The notes under the pieces were generated by a model. That model did no database searches, was not told the origin of the DNA, and worked only from the letters and a program-made list of their open reading frames with translations. Shown here in pieces: positions 49,201-63,637 of a stretch of 64,000 nucleotides of DNA. Source of the stretch: Himantopus leucocephalus (lineage: Eukaryota; Chordata; Aves; Charadriiformes; Recurvirostridae); NCBI GenBank assembly GCA_003993805.1, contig RSEF01000003.1:63661365-63725364 (forward strand), in the 5' to 3' direction. Made by a program: the position numbers and the translations under genes. The stretch's first letter is position 1. Each line of letters starts with the position of its first letter.

Positions 49201-52200
49201 TCCTCTTAGAGTATCAGGATTGTGCATGAATTTCTTTGTTGCGGTGTCACAGATTTCTGAATTTATTCTTATGGCAAACTACTGGAGCTGAAAGAGGAAT
49301 TACCTGAACTCTTAAATCCCAGCCATGAGCGCGCAAACCTTCTTTGAATTCATTAACCAGTAAAAACCACCCTCGCAGTCACAAACAAACAGACTGGAAC
49401 TTCCCTCCGGCGTTCCTGTAGTATTACTTTCAGGACCACATTTTAAAAGATGGTTACTGTTTGATAAAGCAATGATTAACTACGTTAAGCAAGCAACATT
49501 AACCCAAGGCTCCTACCAGCCAGCTCGTGTTGATCTCCAAGTAACAGCTCTCTCCAAGGCATGTACTACAACAATACAGTGGTTTCATTCATTTGTGAGA
49601 CACCGATAACTTGGCTTTTAATACCATACTTGTAATATTTTGGCAGAGGAAGCAGGGTTTACTGCTATTCCTTCGAACCGACAAGCAATACGGGTATGGC
49701 TAACACTGTAAAGTCGATAGTGAGTACGCTGTGAATCACTGCAGGTTTTTCATCATATCTACTAAGGCATGTGGGTGTGTGTATGGAGACGCACACACAA
49801 AGCTCACTTGGATGCTCATGACTTGGAAAGTATTAGCAAGTGGAGAAAATCAACTGGCCTAGCAATAAAAAGCAGTAACACAAGATCATAAAATTCTTCC
49901 GCCGGGTTTGGTGGGTTTTTTTGTATGTTTGCTTTTATTCTGTAGGAATTTTCAGATTGCTACAGGAAGAAGCAAAGAATATTTAAAAGTCTGAGATATA
50001 TATTTTAGTTCCGTACGTAAAGAGCCTGCACAATGAGTAAGGCTGTCCACATCAACAAGTTGTTTCTCCAAAGAACTGATTTCTGCTTCCTGGGAAACTG
50101 CTATGGGATAACTCCCGCATACCTCGGCACACCCATCTCAGAAGAAGGATTTCCCCATGTGGATTTCTTCTCCTCCTCTTCCTTTACTGGGAAATCATTA
50201 CCAAGTGTAGGTGAACACTAACATAGGTCCTCTTCTGAATCTTAAAAAGGTGGTTTAAAAATTATGTTTCATGGGTGAGCTCACAGTGCTTTACAAATCA
50301 AAAACTATTCTGTATCATCACAGGAAGATGATGACATACAGTGTTTTTAATAAGGAAAGCTGTAGAAAAACAACCGGGTTTGTACACTGCTATGCCAACA
50401 TTCCCATATTTTGCCCTGTAACTCTGGGTAATTTCTTCCCAAAAGGGCCTATAGTCATGATAGTCATGATATCACACAGTACTCACTAAAGTAAATGAGA
50501 ATATAAAGGAGAGTCCTTCTGACACTTGCCTTTACACAACCTATTCTGCTTGGATTTAATAAAAATAGAGGAAAATCCCATCTTGTTTGCTACGACAGCA
50601 TTATTTGACGGCAGATTGCGCGTGGTCTTGTTCCCTACATACTGAGACAGCTAAAGCAGAAGTTACCCACCCCACTGATGAATTACTGAAACATGCTTAG
50701 GGAAGAGAGAGAGAAATAAAGTTTAAGGTCAGCATTACAGCTATTTACACTTTTAAAAAGACAAGGTAACTGGCCCTGTGGGTTATATATGTAATTCCTG
50801 TAATAGCTAAGCTTTTCTTCCCAAAAAGAGCCCAAAGGCTAAGAGGTGATCTGCATCTGATAACTCCTTCACAGGCAGAGGAGCCAAACATCAAAAGGTA
50901 CTCTATCTACATTTCTAAATGAAATGAATGGCAGTGACTAACACAGAAAAAAAAAAAAAGGGGGGATCCTGTCTTGAAAATCTATTTAGGAGCCATCGGT
51001 TGGGGCTCCCAAACACGCACGTTTGGTAGAGCCCCAACACTTGGACTTCAGGGTTCCCAGTTGCTCTGCTGGTTCCTCCCCAGCAAACACCCACCCTTCC
51101 CAAACACCGCCCGGCAAAAAGGAAACCACTCCTCAAACTTGCCTTTTTTTTCCCCCTTGAACACAAACCCACTTTATTTTTCTGAGAAGTGCTGCATGTT
51201 TTGTTGCTCTGACAGCTGATCGCTTTGACACATCAAACGAGTTATCTCACCATCTGGTTGTAATTGCCATCATGAAGCTTTCAACAAATTCAAAAAACAT
51301 CACCAAGATCAGGGCACTAATGGCCTAGGAGATGAACTGCTCATTATTTGGGATCATTTGATAAAACTGAAACCTTTTGATAGCCAAGACACCCAAAACA
51401 GCCAATCCCACAGCTACGGCACCCAAACGAACCTCCGGAGCATTTCTGAGTTTTGGCTGTTGCCAGCTATAAAACCTCCTTACAATTTCATATCAAATGA
51501 TGTCAAGGAAAACACTGCTTCTTCCGCTCCTCATCTCCCAAATTGCCGGGTGTACAACTACATGCTGCTGTCATCTCTTGCTTTTAATACACAGCCTATA
51601 CTTATATACCATGATATCCTCATTACAGGACATCCTTTTCCTGCTTCTATTGCATCTCCCAAGAGAAACTGGCTCACAAAACCTTCTCGGAAGCTTGTCC
51701 CATGGTCTGAACCGTGTTTCCCAATTCCTTAGGGAAGGAAGCCTGGACGCACTCCACTCAGAAAAGGCATTTCCCACAGTCACATGCTACAAAGCCACGT
51801 TCAGAGCAGCAACTTCTTCCCTTGGTTGACCTCAAGGGAAAGTCAAGCAGGTCCACACCAAGGCTAGAGAAGAGCAACAGCATCCAAGCTGCTACAGCAC
51901 TCAGTGAGAAAAATCAATGTACGCATGTTGGCAATATAAACAGGAGAATAAAAAATTATTTGCCTAAAATCTGATTTGCTTTGGACAAGTGTAAATGCAA
52001 CACGGATCCACCAACCGCTGCATCACACTACATTTTTACCAGCAGAGCAGAGGGCAGATTGCAGCTCATCGCATGTTGACACACGCACAAGGTTCCTCTG
52101 AAAGTAAATGAACAGTTTTGTTTAGAGGGCAGCACCTGATTTGGCACGCTGAATGAAGAAAAGCCAAGAATCTTAAAACAATAGAAAGTAAAACATAGCT

Positions 52201-53651
52201 GTATTTCACACGATTGTACACATTGCAGAGCAAGTAATAACATTAAGATGTTAACTGGAGTCCCATTAATCCTGATTACCAAGAGAGGGGGAGACAAAAA
52301 TTCTCTCATATACACTAAGTTAACTTTTGAAACTTAAACTCTTTTGACAGTGTCGCCTTGAACTCATAGACAGAAATATTCCCATGTTGGTGGAAAAGGG
52401 AAGCAAGGAAGCACCCAACCAAGAGCGCTTCCCTGCTCACTCTAGCCCTGCACAGACATAAATTTTCTCTCTCTACGACTTGGAGATCTGCACAGAACTG
52501 AAAGAAGCTTTGGGCATGCTTTTTACTTCCACCAGCAATTGCAAAGCAGCGAAATAAAGAAGCCGGGGATGTTTAATGCCTCTCTGCCTTGCCTCTTGAC
52601 AGCAACCTGAGCTCCATAAACTCCTCTTGTGCAATAACCCCCAGGAACCTGTTTCCCCAGGAGAAAAGGAGGTGTCACGGGGACTCAGAAAGCAGTGAAC
52701 CCCCCTGACCTCTGAGAGCACAGTCCTGCACAAGTGCTCTTGAAAGGCATATGACTGACATTTTGAAGGCTGAAACCAGAAGGCAAAAAAAAAGTATAAT
52801 AATATTTTTGTGACCCATTACAGTTTTTACTAATAATAAAAGCAGGACTTGGTCCAGAATTTGATCTTCTGTAAACTGAAGTATGTCACAGTGTTCATCT
52901 AAATAGCAACTGCTTCTTTTCAGTCTTGTAAAACCACATCAGAATTGAGATAAGGACATCAAACTATATCTGCAAGACCATTCATGGCTGACTGTCTACA
53001 GGAGATATTAAAACTTAACTTGGAGAGTTTAAATTCTGTGCAACGCATTAACACTTCATTGAACCATCATGGCAAGACCACCATCCCCCCTGTTACTGGG
53101 GAACAATATCAGAGTGATTAGCTAAAAAACAAAGCAAACAGCAGCAAGCTGCAGTAACATCTCAAGCCCATGGCCACTCCTAAAACACAAACTCTTTTAA
53201 TTCTGCAACAGATTCTTCTCCTTCCCCTCTCCCTTATTTTTTTTTTCCCCCTTCCCATCCAGGGAGCAAAGCCACAAGAACCATCTCTCCTCTATCATGA
53301 CATTCAGGTCACGAAGGAGTTATGCCCTCTGGCTAACACGAGCCAAAGCCCAAAATAAATCTCTTTCAGAAGACCAGGAAACAGAGGAGGCACAAACAGT
53401 GAAGCCAAGGCCTACTTCAGCATGGCCAGCATCAAGAGCTACCAACACAATGCCTCAACGCAAAGGAAAATGCAGCTTGACCACAGTCCCCCACTGAACA
53501 GAATGGGCCTATTTTCTTTGAAATACCGGGTGAAGCTCGTGAGCAGGCCACGCTAAATGTTTCCTTGGAAGGCGACATGTCATCGCCAGAACAGGATATG
53601 ACCCTGAGAAAACACAGAGAGGTTGGAAACAAGAATCATGCGAAAATTTCA

Positions 53652-53712
53652 GTTGAAAGGTCCCTTTGGAGGTCATCTGGTCCACCACCCCGCTCAAAGC
53701 AAGGCCATGACA
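53652..53712 (-). mobile_element. Old CR1 3' fragment
   Basis: The plus-strand text GGTCCCTTTGGAGGTCATCT followed by GGTCCACCACCCCGCTCAAAGCA mirrors the CR1 subfamily tail read on minus (TGAGCAGGG...GGTTGGACTAGATGACCTCCAGAGG type). Only about 60 bases are clear and the terminal repeat has decayed. The boundary towards 53740 is uncertain. Confidence 0.75.
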
Positions 53713-54300
53713 TCAAGGTTATGACATTAGCCCCGTGCTTTCATTGTTCAAAATTGTCCCAGTCAACTGTGGTCTCTGTCTCAATTCCCACGTGTAAAAT
53801 TGAGCTAAATAGGCTCATCGAGCTCCATCGCCGCAGGAATGAAGTCAAAATCATCATCAGTTGCAAGGCACTCCAACTCCAGCCGTGCAGCCTGCACAAT
53901 TCACTTATTTAATCTGACTTTCCCCATGTACAAAATTGATTTTCTTCATTTCCACGAAGTTAAAAAAAACACACAACAAAAAAAACCCCAATCAATAAAG
54001 ACCTTTTACTGTACTTAAAAACTTTGTGATAAGGAAGAGAAGACATACATGTTGAAACCAAATATCAGCATATAACATGCAGTGACACGTTAATACAAGC
54101 TTTCTCCTCCATGTAAAGGATCATCTCGGTATAAAATACAAAATGCAAATACATATTCCTGTCTGCCACTGCGGCTGCAGCCAAGACCAAGGTCCCTCCA
54201 TGCCAAGGGCCATGGAGAGAGACAGCAAGAATCCCTTTGCCACCATGTTTACAGGTTAAACAGATAAATACTGGGAGGGGACACCAAGGGCCAGAAAATT

Positions 54301-54530
54301 AAGCGACCCACCCAAGGTTTTACGGATGGCTGCCAGCACAGTCTGTAATCCGGCCGGTATTGCCTCTCCACCCACGCAGCAGCGACGTCCCCACTTTCTT
54401 CAAAAGCTGGCTGCCTCCATCCACCGCCACGCGGCTGCCCGGCTCTGCCGAACACCGGCCGGGCAACCACGGCACTAAGTCGCTTTACTGCTCGAATCAA
54501 CATGTCACTGGAGCTGCGCAGCACTTAATT
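54301..54530. promoter_or_regulatory. CpG-enriched patch
   Basis: I count about 18 CpG in 230 bases, with CCGGCCGG-type runs. It is a weaker candidate for an upstream promoter or regulatory element, with no other support. Confidence 0.2.
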
Positions 54531-57027
54531 ACATAAATTAGGAGATCTGCATAATGGTCCTAAACCAGTAATGAAAGAGAAGGTCTAATGATGCAACAAA
54601 AATCTGCAACCCGGTGCTCAGATTACGGGTGGGTTACACAACAGCGCAAACAAGTAAGCGTTCAGGCGAGTAGCTGCGGACTTGCATAGTGCACATCATG
54701 TTTTCCCAGAGCCATCATCTGACTCCAAACATGAGAGATCCACTCAAGCACACCCCACCTACCTCCCTTGCCCCGGTGAAGGTGAGGAGCTCAGTGTTTG
54801 ATCAGCAGTGCCATCCACAGCAGAGCAGAAGAGATGCTCCAAAGCAAAGTCAGCCCTTTTCCCAAGTTTCCCTCCCAAATTCACATTCCAACTCAATGGA
54901 TACGTCTGAAGTCTCTCCTAGCAACCCCCCGTATCTCACAAGTAGTGCTCGCTCCTCTCAGCATTAACATCCCATTATACAGAGATGACATAACTCCAGT
55001 GAAAACTGTTCACTTTACAACGGGGGTGGCTTTCGCACCGCGCCGTGTGATTTAACTCCCAGCTGCATCCTCATTTAAGAAAGCATTATCAGCGCAGGGT
55101 CAACAGAGAGAGAGATCACCCATCAACTCTGACAACAGATAAGGCAATTTAGGTATTTGATGAGCACTCAGCATGAACAGTTTATGTGGAAGAGAATGCT
55201 TCTACCCCAAGATTTCTGAGCGTCGGCTTTTTACTGAACAGGCTCAAATACGCCCAGAGAGTATTGATTTCTATTCATAGCATTGATATGACATAAGGGA
55301 GAAATCATTTGGTTTGAAATATTCTTTTACTCTGTATTGACCTTTTATATCAATAACCATGGTACCAAATTGCAGCTTAGCAGCCTAATTCTACCTTCGT
55401 TTTGTACAGTGCTCAGACAAAAAGCATTATCATCAGGGCTGAGAAGTATTACTTGGATTTTGAAAAGCAGTTAAGTGTCATGGTCAATCCGCACGTTCAA
55501 TATTAAAGGGATCAAAAGAAAACCAACAGTACCAAACTGCAATGGTGAGGAAGTGTGATAGTATCAGCTTGGAAGCTGCTTACCAATATTTGCACGTGCT
55601 TGTTCAAGCAAAAGCCTCAAGAAGAGATGCTATACCTTACCTAGAAACCCTTTAAAATGACTAGTATGTCACTGTTCTTATTAGAAAAATGCCATACTTG
55701 TATTCCCCTTTCACCTGTAATTTTGTTTCCTTTATGTACAGAATCATTTTTGCCAAGGCAGAAGGGTGCTGTTACACCCCGTTTGGAGCTGCAGCTACTA
55801 CATCAAGGCGATGGCTGGAAACCACCAGATAGAGCATCTTTTACCCTGCGACCCCTTCAGCAGGTTGCCTGATTCGCTTTCATATAGCTCGACTTTCTTT
55901 CCCCCCCTCTCAAAAAAAAGGATTTTCATTCAGTTGCCTTTTTTTCTCCCACCTCTAAAGAGGCAGACACCTGCAAAAATAGTATCTTTAAAGAGGCAGC
56001 TCATAGTAATGCAGTATATTACAAGTAGAAAAGCAAGGGGGGTTATTAAATAGCATTAGTACATGGTACAGATTTTGCCCGGTACCCAAACAACCCAGTG
56101 CTTCTGAAACTCCCGAGTGCATGCCGGCAAGCTTTGCCACCAGCAAAAACTTCCCCAAAACAAGTCAGCAAATGTCCATGTAGCCTGCACCTCAAAGCCT
56201 GACATCAAATATAGCCTAAAATTAACTGAGCCTGCTACTGCTCTGCATTCACGCCAAGTGAAATCCTGGCGGTGCCTGCGTCCTCCCAGGTGTTTCACAC
56301 GCGGGCTGGAGGTGGCCGCAGTGAGACCTACTCATTATTTTCTCTGCAAAGTGCACTCCTCCCCGCTTTATCATTAATCAAGAGTTACAGTCACCAAACT
56401 AGCACTGCGATGACTTCACTACCAGCTGCCAGGCATCCTGGAAAAAAACAAAAACAAATTACATTAAGGCTACCGTCACTTACCAAATCCTACTACAGGT
56501 ACACCGGCCAATTAGGTAACTCTGCTGACATATCTGCCGGTACTTTCCTCCATCGACTTACTGCACCTCTCCTCCCAACCATCCCTTGAAGGATCTTTAG
56601 TTAAAGCAACGACAACAGTTTTCGCCCAAGAGAACAGCCTCCCCCTCCTCACCCACCCCAAGCAGGTACAGCAAAGGAGCTTTTTGCTCAGTGCAATGAG
56701 CAGTGAAGGAAAAAGAAGTTAAAGCCGACTCTAATCGCCGGGGCACACCCTGCTTCCAGTGCACCTGTATAAGGGCCGCTTGTGCAACACCACCTGAGCG
56801 TCAACAGGAGCTGTAGGCGCTACCCAAGCACGCACACACGGCAATAAAGCAAAGGCACTACCCGCGTTTCCACGTGTACGCAGGGTTTCCAAGTGCCTAT
56901 CTACCCATCTGCACCTATGCAAGTGGTGATTCACCTCTTGCAAACACGGCCCCGAACCGCTTGGATCTCCCCGTTCCCCGTGTTCCTGCGATTGCAGCCA
57001 ATCTGCTGGTCAGACATTGCCTGCCTT

Positions 57028-57225
57028 CCTCACTCCGAGGGTGGTGAGGCACGGGAACAGGTTGCCCAGAGAAGCTGTGGAAGCTCCATCCCTGGAGGTG
57101 TTCAAGGCCAGGCTGGATGGGGCTTTGAGCAACCTGGGCTGGTGGGAGGTGTCCCTGCCCAGGGCAGGGGGTGGGAAGGAGATGATCTTTAAGATCGCTT
57201 CCAACCCAAACCATTCAATGATTCT
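57028..57225 (+). mobile_element. CR1 LINE, 5'-truncated 3' end
   Basis: The plus strand carries AGGGTGGTGAGGCACGGGAA, then GGTTGCCCAGAGAAGCTGTG, TTCAAGGCCAGGCTGGATGG and GATGATCTTTAAGATCGCTT, and ends in AACCATTCAATGATTCT. This is the classic CR1 3' UTR order, about 200 bases long. The final octamer repeat is slightly mutated. The open frames overlapping it are by-products of the repeat. Confidence 0.95.
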
Positions 57226-57690
57226 TCAGGACTCGATCGTCATCCTGCACAGCACCAAATAGGGTTAGCTGATAACAAAACAAAAAATAATAAATAAAAA
57301 AAACCCCACAAATAAAAAAAATATTTAACTGGTCTTCCTGAGCAGGAGGGTCTCTTCAATGGCATGAATAGCCCTTTCGATACAGCACACAAAGCCTTCT
57401 CAATACTTTTGAGGACCAGGAAAGTTTTTGCTCCTTGCTGACCGTAGCCTGCTTGTGGTCACACATTTGTTTACCACCTGACCCAGGACTTTTCTTGCTA
57501 TGAGCTAGGGAAAAGGGACAAAGGAGCACAGAGATGATGGCCACAGGGAGCACAATGCCAGTGCTAAAGTCCACCTGGCCACCAGCCCATACCGTAGGCA
57601 CAAGCTGTCCTCATAAACAGGCTGTGGGAGTTACCCGGTTCCACAGTCCAGCCCCAGCTGCCATCCCTGGGACCATCCTGCACATGCAGG

Positions 57691-57860
57691 AACTTTTCCA
57701 CGCATGCGACGCGTGCACCCAGGGCGCCCGGAGCAGCGGCACAGCGCCAGGAGACAGAGGCTCTCGGAAAGCATCACCTCCCCGCACACAGGGCGCATCT
57801 TGCAGAGGGCACCGGAGGAGCTTTTCCCAGCCACGCACAGATGCTCAGTCGTTCGCCACT
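57691..57860. promoter_or_regulatory. CpG-enriched patch
   Basis: I count about 15 CpG in 170 bases, 0.5 kb after the CR1 copy at 57.0-57.2 kb. It may be repeat-derived or regulatory, and I see no transcription signal. Confidence 0.2.
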
Positions 57861-58772
57861 GCAAGAAAGCTTTAATGCTGCAGATTTAACCATCACCTAC
57901 CTGCTGCACCAAGAGCATAAATAAATCCCCTATTCAACAGCATAGAGGAAATAACCTTAGCAGCAAAAGCAGGGCTCTATAAACTATCATTTCTTGAGAC
58001 AGACGCCTGTCCCTAACTATGCCCAGGCTGACTGGTCCTCAGTCAGCGTCTAAACCACTGCTCCAGTTGCCTGGTTTTAGGGCACCAGTTTGCTCAACAC
58101 TTTGTTATTTTTCTTCTGAAAGAAAATGTTTTAAGGCAGGGACCATACCACAGTATTTAATATTGCTCTTACCTTGGGTCAAATACCTTTATTCTCTGTG
58201 CTTTTCATTTGTTGATGCTTGAGTTATCTTTTTCAAGATAACGATTTTACTTTTGTTTCTTTTTTCCCCTCCAGGTGCCCTGCCCTTAACAGCGGCAGAC
58301 TTAAATGTAGACGTTATTCCACAGATAACATCTATTGCTAAACAACATTTTTCTGATCTATGCTTACAAAGCGCTCCAACACAAGCTCAATTAAAATGCT
58401 CACCATGACGTCTAAGGGCACGTGCACTTTTTCCATAGCACACTTAGGACTACAAAGACAGATTTATGCCATGGAGAACAGTGACACGCTGATGTCAATT
58501 TAACTTTTCTGTGCCCTACACACGAATAATAAGAAATAATACGCCTTAGATAAAGGAGTAAGTGCTGGTATTTCCAAAAAAGACAGAAAACAAAGACACC
58601 AGAACTTAATGCCTGCCCAGAAATCTACACAAAGAATGGGTTTAGAATAAGAAAAGTATTCTGAGATAATCATCACATCTTCCCTGATCTGTTTAACCTA
58701 CTTCGTAGCAATAGCAAATACTCACTGCCTTGTTTCCCCCACCAAAGGAAAAACGCAAGGGGTGCAAGCGTA

Positions 58773-58994
58773 CAACATAAGCATTTAGCACTAGAGGTTG
58801 CTAGAGATCACAGATAACCCATCTCATCGTAATAAGCGATCGGTGTCACAGGTGAGGAAAGGCTGCTTCATGGACAGTCGCATCCNCAACATAAGCATTT
58901 AGCACTAGAGGTTGCTAGAGATCACAGATATCTCATCGTAATAAGCGATCGGTGTCAGAGGTGAGGAAAGGCTGCTTCATGGACAGTCGCATCT
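58773..58994. repeat. Direct duplication of about 110 bases around a single N
   Basis: Copy 1 is 58773-58885 and copy 2 is about 58887-58994, with the N at 58886. Both start CAACATAAGCATTTAGCACT and end ATGGACAGTCGCATC. Copy 2 has a small deletion (AGATAACCCATCTC in copy 1 against AGATATCTC) and a C/G change. This is probably an allelic or read-end duplication introduced at assembly. Confidence 0.93.
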
Positions 58995-61900
58995 TCACCC
59001 AAAATCTCTTCAACAGCCAGCTTGCGAAAGGCGAACAAACGTTACAGCTCCGGGACCACGCGGTAAAGGCCTGACACTTAACACTGCCCGGGAAAGCTAC
59101 AGCTCAGCTTTGGAGGTGCTCAGAGATGCTCTTCTGCAGGTGGCGGCTGAGTCTCCCCCATCGAGGGCTTTCAACAACTGGTTGAAGCCAAACGCAAACA
59201 GTTGCCACCAAGAGGTCTTGCCCACCCCAAAGGTACCACCATCCACAAGTCTGCTGCTGGCCGGACCAAAGGTCAGCTACACTGAGACCTACGTTACTTC
59301 TGTCACTTTAGTCTTCTGCTGGAGAAGAGTCCCTGATCCAGGAGAAGGGGCTGGAGCACTGGGACCAGCACAGGGAAAGCCCTGGACCAGCTCTCCAGGC
59401 CCAGGCCAGCTGCGAGGACACACGGGCATGGGAGGGTGAGACCCACCGGGCTGAGGGGCCCGGGGCTCCCCCACAAGCACGTTCCCCATGGAGGTGAGGG
59501 AAGGACTCTTTACTGACATATGAATTCTTGCGGGTGACGCAAGAGGAACAGATCTCCTGAGAACTTCAGGTGGAGGAAGGACAGCCAGCAGAAGCCGATT
59601 AACTCCTAAGCAACAGAGATCTCTTCATGTAAACCTCCAGAGTGCTCGCAGGTATGCGTGTGATTAAGAAGGAATGGGAAAGGTGGGGTCAGAGACAGAA
59701 ATAGAGAAAAAAACGAAGTTTTTCCAGTGTTTCTACAGGAGATAAACATCTACCTACTAATTTTATTTTTTTTTTTTATTTTAGGTTGAGAGGTTGTTTC
59801 TGTTTCTGGGCTTTTTTTGAGATGACATTAGGGTCAGAAGAAAGCGTTACAGCCATTCAAGTTCTATTGCTTCTGTTGTCAGCTGAAAAACTTGACCCCC
59901 GTTTTCCCCTCAAGCCCGTGACTTCAGCATTCAGCCCATCTCTAAATGCTTACAGGAGCAATCCAAAGGTGGAGACCAAGCCCAGTAACCCCGAAGGATT
60001 TGTCTGCAGTAACTTTTCCACAGCTTGAACCACAGCTGTTTTCCTTTACAAATTCCACCTCTCAACTGCTGGAGCGCGGGGAGAGGAAAGGAGCAAAGCG
60101 GTAGGGTTGGAAACAAAAGCCCAACACGGAGATGCAGCAGAAGATCAAATCCAGTTTTGCTGCCTGATCTCGCTCCTTCTGTGCTTCACCAGAAGAACAC
60201 TCGAGGTTGGATTTTCCTTTCTTTTTTCATCCTCAAGGCTACAGAACAAAGTTATGAGCCAACCAGGACTAAAAGGCTGGTTCCAGAGGTGCAGACCAAC
60301 ATCTAATTTCTCTGACCTATTTTAAAGTCTTTGCTAGAAGTGAAAAACGGGTTCTTTATTTGAATCTTGCATGCCCCACCTGACCACAGTCTGCCGGCCC
60401 CAACCATTCCTTAAGCAACTGAGGAAATTAAATACAAAACATTAAGCAATGCAGAGGGTCAGACTTAAACCAACAAAGACAAGGAAATTGCAAGTTAAGC
60501 CTCCTGCTCTGCCCTTGATTCACCTTGTTTTGTTCAGCTACTGCTCTGTTCCTGGACCCTTCCTCTCTCCTAATGCCTGAGAGCCATAGGACAAAGAGAA
60601 CAGCATGGTCTAAACATAGATGGCATTCATTCCTATCAATTAGGCTGGGTTTTGATGTAAATCACGACAATTTTACCTGGTGTGGAACTTTGCAAAGCCA
60701 GCAATGTTTAACAATTTCTTGTACGGTTTGCATATTCCAAGAAGGACAGAGTAAAAATGACCTGGGGCACCTGGAGTGGAACATTCCCATCACCTAATTT
60801 TACCCCTCTAAAAACTGGGCACAGTCTAAGCTAGCCATCTCCTCCCTGTCTACAGAAGAGTTTGTTTTGGTGATTTGAGGATGGAAGAAGCATGCTCTGG
60901 GGGTGCCCGTCTTCTCATTGCTTGCAGAGGTCTGCAAGAACTTGGCTGGAACTGGCTAGAACTTGCCTGAATTTTTAGCTGGCTAACATCAAACAAGATG
61001 AACCTCATCCTCCTCTAGTAATCATCGATCAGTTGCTATGAAGTAAGAACTTGAGTCTCCAGCAGAGACAAGACCTCAATCCCCCCCCTCGGTGCATTCA
61101 ACGTTGCTCAGCAACGCGTGCAGTGGGTTATCACTAAGCAGGTCAGCGGCAATACTCATCTGGCTGGTATTAGATACGCGACCTAGCTCTCCACTGCATT
61201 AGAAGGGCACAGGGCTCAGCCCCTTGCAGGACCAGGGCACAAGAAACAGAGAAGGAAGAGACGAGGAGTAGTGCAGTGTGCTCCTTCCACAGCTACAGAA
61301 CATTTCCTTACCATTCTACGTGGAAGGTGCATGAACAGGTACGCTTACATTGCCTTAGAGCAGATTCAACTACAGCTCACTGCTTCCAAAAGGAATTTAA
61401 GTTAAATTTTTATAGAAAAGCCAGCAAAGGTTTATTCAAAATGTTTATGAAAAGTAAGAAATCTGAACAGTTGCACTTCACAATGACAAAGGATCAGAGA
61501 AGTTTCATAAATCCAACCTGAAAGTTATTTTAATAACAATAAACATAAATTGTGTAATGTGAAAAGATAATTGCTATCACTCAGAAAAAATTACAGTCTT
61601 GGCGGTTATTACTTTTGCAGATAACAAAAATAATTGGAAGTAAGCAGGGGAAGAACTTGGGGTTTGGGTTTTTGTTTTGCGGTTTCCCCGTACACGCCAT
61701 CAGTGATTTAGAAATGCAGTCACAGTATCTTAAGTGAAATAAATACAGGCAAAACATAAGTATGTTTTGTTATGTAGTTTCTTATGTATCCTCACAGAAC
61801 AGGTATCTATCAAGTAGTGAAAGATACACTCATCCACATGACAGCTACAGATTAGAACTCAACAGAAAATTTAAAATGTAGGACTTGGGAGTAGCTGAGG

Positions 61901-63020
61901 CAAGATCACATTTGGATGTCAACAGTCTGTAAATCCACCTACACTACTCAAGTCCTGAAGCGCTTGGGGTGGAAATATGCAGTGTAATGAAAAGATTTAC
62001 AAAAGAAAGATTCTTAAGAGTCTTGCTCGTCACCCAAAATCCCATTACAAGCACATCTGGTTTCTTATTTCCAGCAAGGCTCCTAGAGCAACAGTACAAG
62101 AACATGCAGTGCTTTTTGGCTGGTGGTCCAGATGTGCTCCCTCCCCATCCCCATCGGTGACAGGGACCTTCTCTGACCAACATCTCCAACACAAGGAGAT
62201 GCAGCAGCAGGACAAACCTCACATTCCACTATCTTGCATAAAGGAAAATAAAATGCAAATGATAGTTAGCTTCCCATGAAGAAATATTAAAACCTGAACT
62301 GGGGGTAAAAGCAGCAGCACCGAAATGCTGGCAAGCTGGCATAATTAAAAACAAAAAACAAGCTTTAAAATAACAGCCTCTAAGATGGTAATTTTTCTAC
62401 ACTGATAGCATATAATGTTTACAGTCATAGTCTGTATTTGCTACGCTTTAGTAATAAAGAGAAGTTTCATAAGCCTATACAGAAATGCACTAAAGAGCAC
62501 TTCAAAATCTCTGCATTAAAAAAGCGTATGTGTTACATAAAAGGGGAAACATGGGCTAGATATCAAGTGCTATTACAAATTTAGGAAACACTAAAAGCAT
62601 CTTTTATTCTTAATATACTATGGAGGGATCTAACATAGGAGATGACCTGGGAAAAATGCACATGCTGAAAGCCTACAAGCCTGTCTTCTGAGCAGATGCG
62701 ACTGATTACCACCATAGGGATTCTCCAGAAGGTTTTAAAGAAGGGCCAAACTACCACCCCACCAAATGACTTTAAAGTACGGTTCAAAAGATCGCTCCAT
62801 TTCTTCTTCAACGTTGTCTTTCAACAGGACAAATCTTCTCATTGCAGAGTTTAAAACTAAAATCTTAAGAAGGTGAAAGAGAGAGTACCATTTTGGGGAG
62901 TAAAAGCGTGCAAAACGTGCTGGTGAACTGCTGTGGGAAACATCTGCATTACACAGGGAACGAGGTCCACTTCCAGGATCCAGCACGGTCACCGCTTTGC
63001 ATTTCTTTTCTCAGCTGAAC

Positions 63021-63021
63021 N
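63021..63021. other. Single ambiguous base (N)
   Basis: This N differs from the other three isolated ones: the sequence on its two sides is not duplicated, so it may be a plain uncalled base. Confidence 0.9.
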
Positions 63022-63637
63022 TCTCAATGCTTTCCAACCATAATTCAAATCCTCTCCCCTACTACGGGATCTTACTCTTCCAGGAACATCTCACGATACA
63101 GTCACTGTTAATAGGTCTTCCATCACAAAACCATAGAGACATTCTTTATTAGTAGTACTATTTCCATAAGCATCCAGGGTGTTAACAAGCAGCACATGCA
63201 TAGGGATGAGGAGATGGAGGAAGTTTGTAAAAATGTTTACTCGCTATGCAAGTCATCTTGAACTTCCCACAAGTCTGACTGCACACACAACTGCGGTAAG
63301 GCAGGTTGTATTATTCTCTCCTCTCTTGTCCGATAGTTGCTATTACTGGACCTGGCAAGGCAGCATGTGACACAGAAAAATGCAGCTGCATTTTTGGCTC
63401 GGGAGCTTCTACAAAAGCCTGAGAGTCATGAGCCAAAAGGCCCACATAAAAGAAACGGAGAAGAATGCAGATTCATTCTTCTTTTTATTGTAAGCATGTG
63501 TGCCTTTACTGGATGGTCCTCATGTACACAAATGATGAAAACAGAAATCATTTTGAAGTTATGAGGAGGGAAAAGTCCCTTCAGTCAGGTAACGGGCTCC
63601 ATCCGCCCAAGGCCACTTTACATATAATGCAAAGACT

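Noticed and set aside
59110..59520. GC-rich stretch with frames on both strands, considered as a CR1 remnant or an exon.
   Set aside because: Only a vague resemblance to CR1 wording around 59145-59185, no 3' terminal repeat, and no convincing splice sites.
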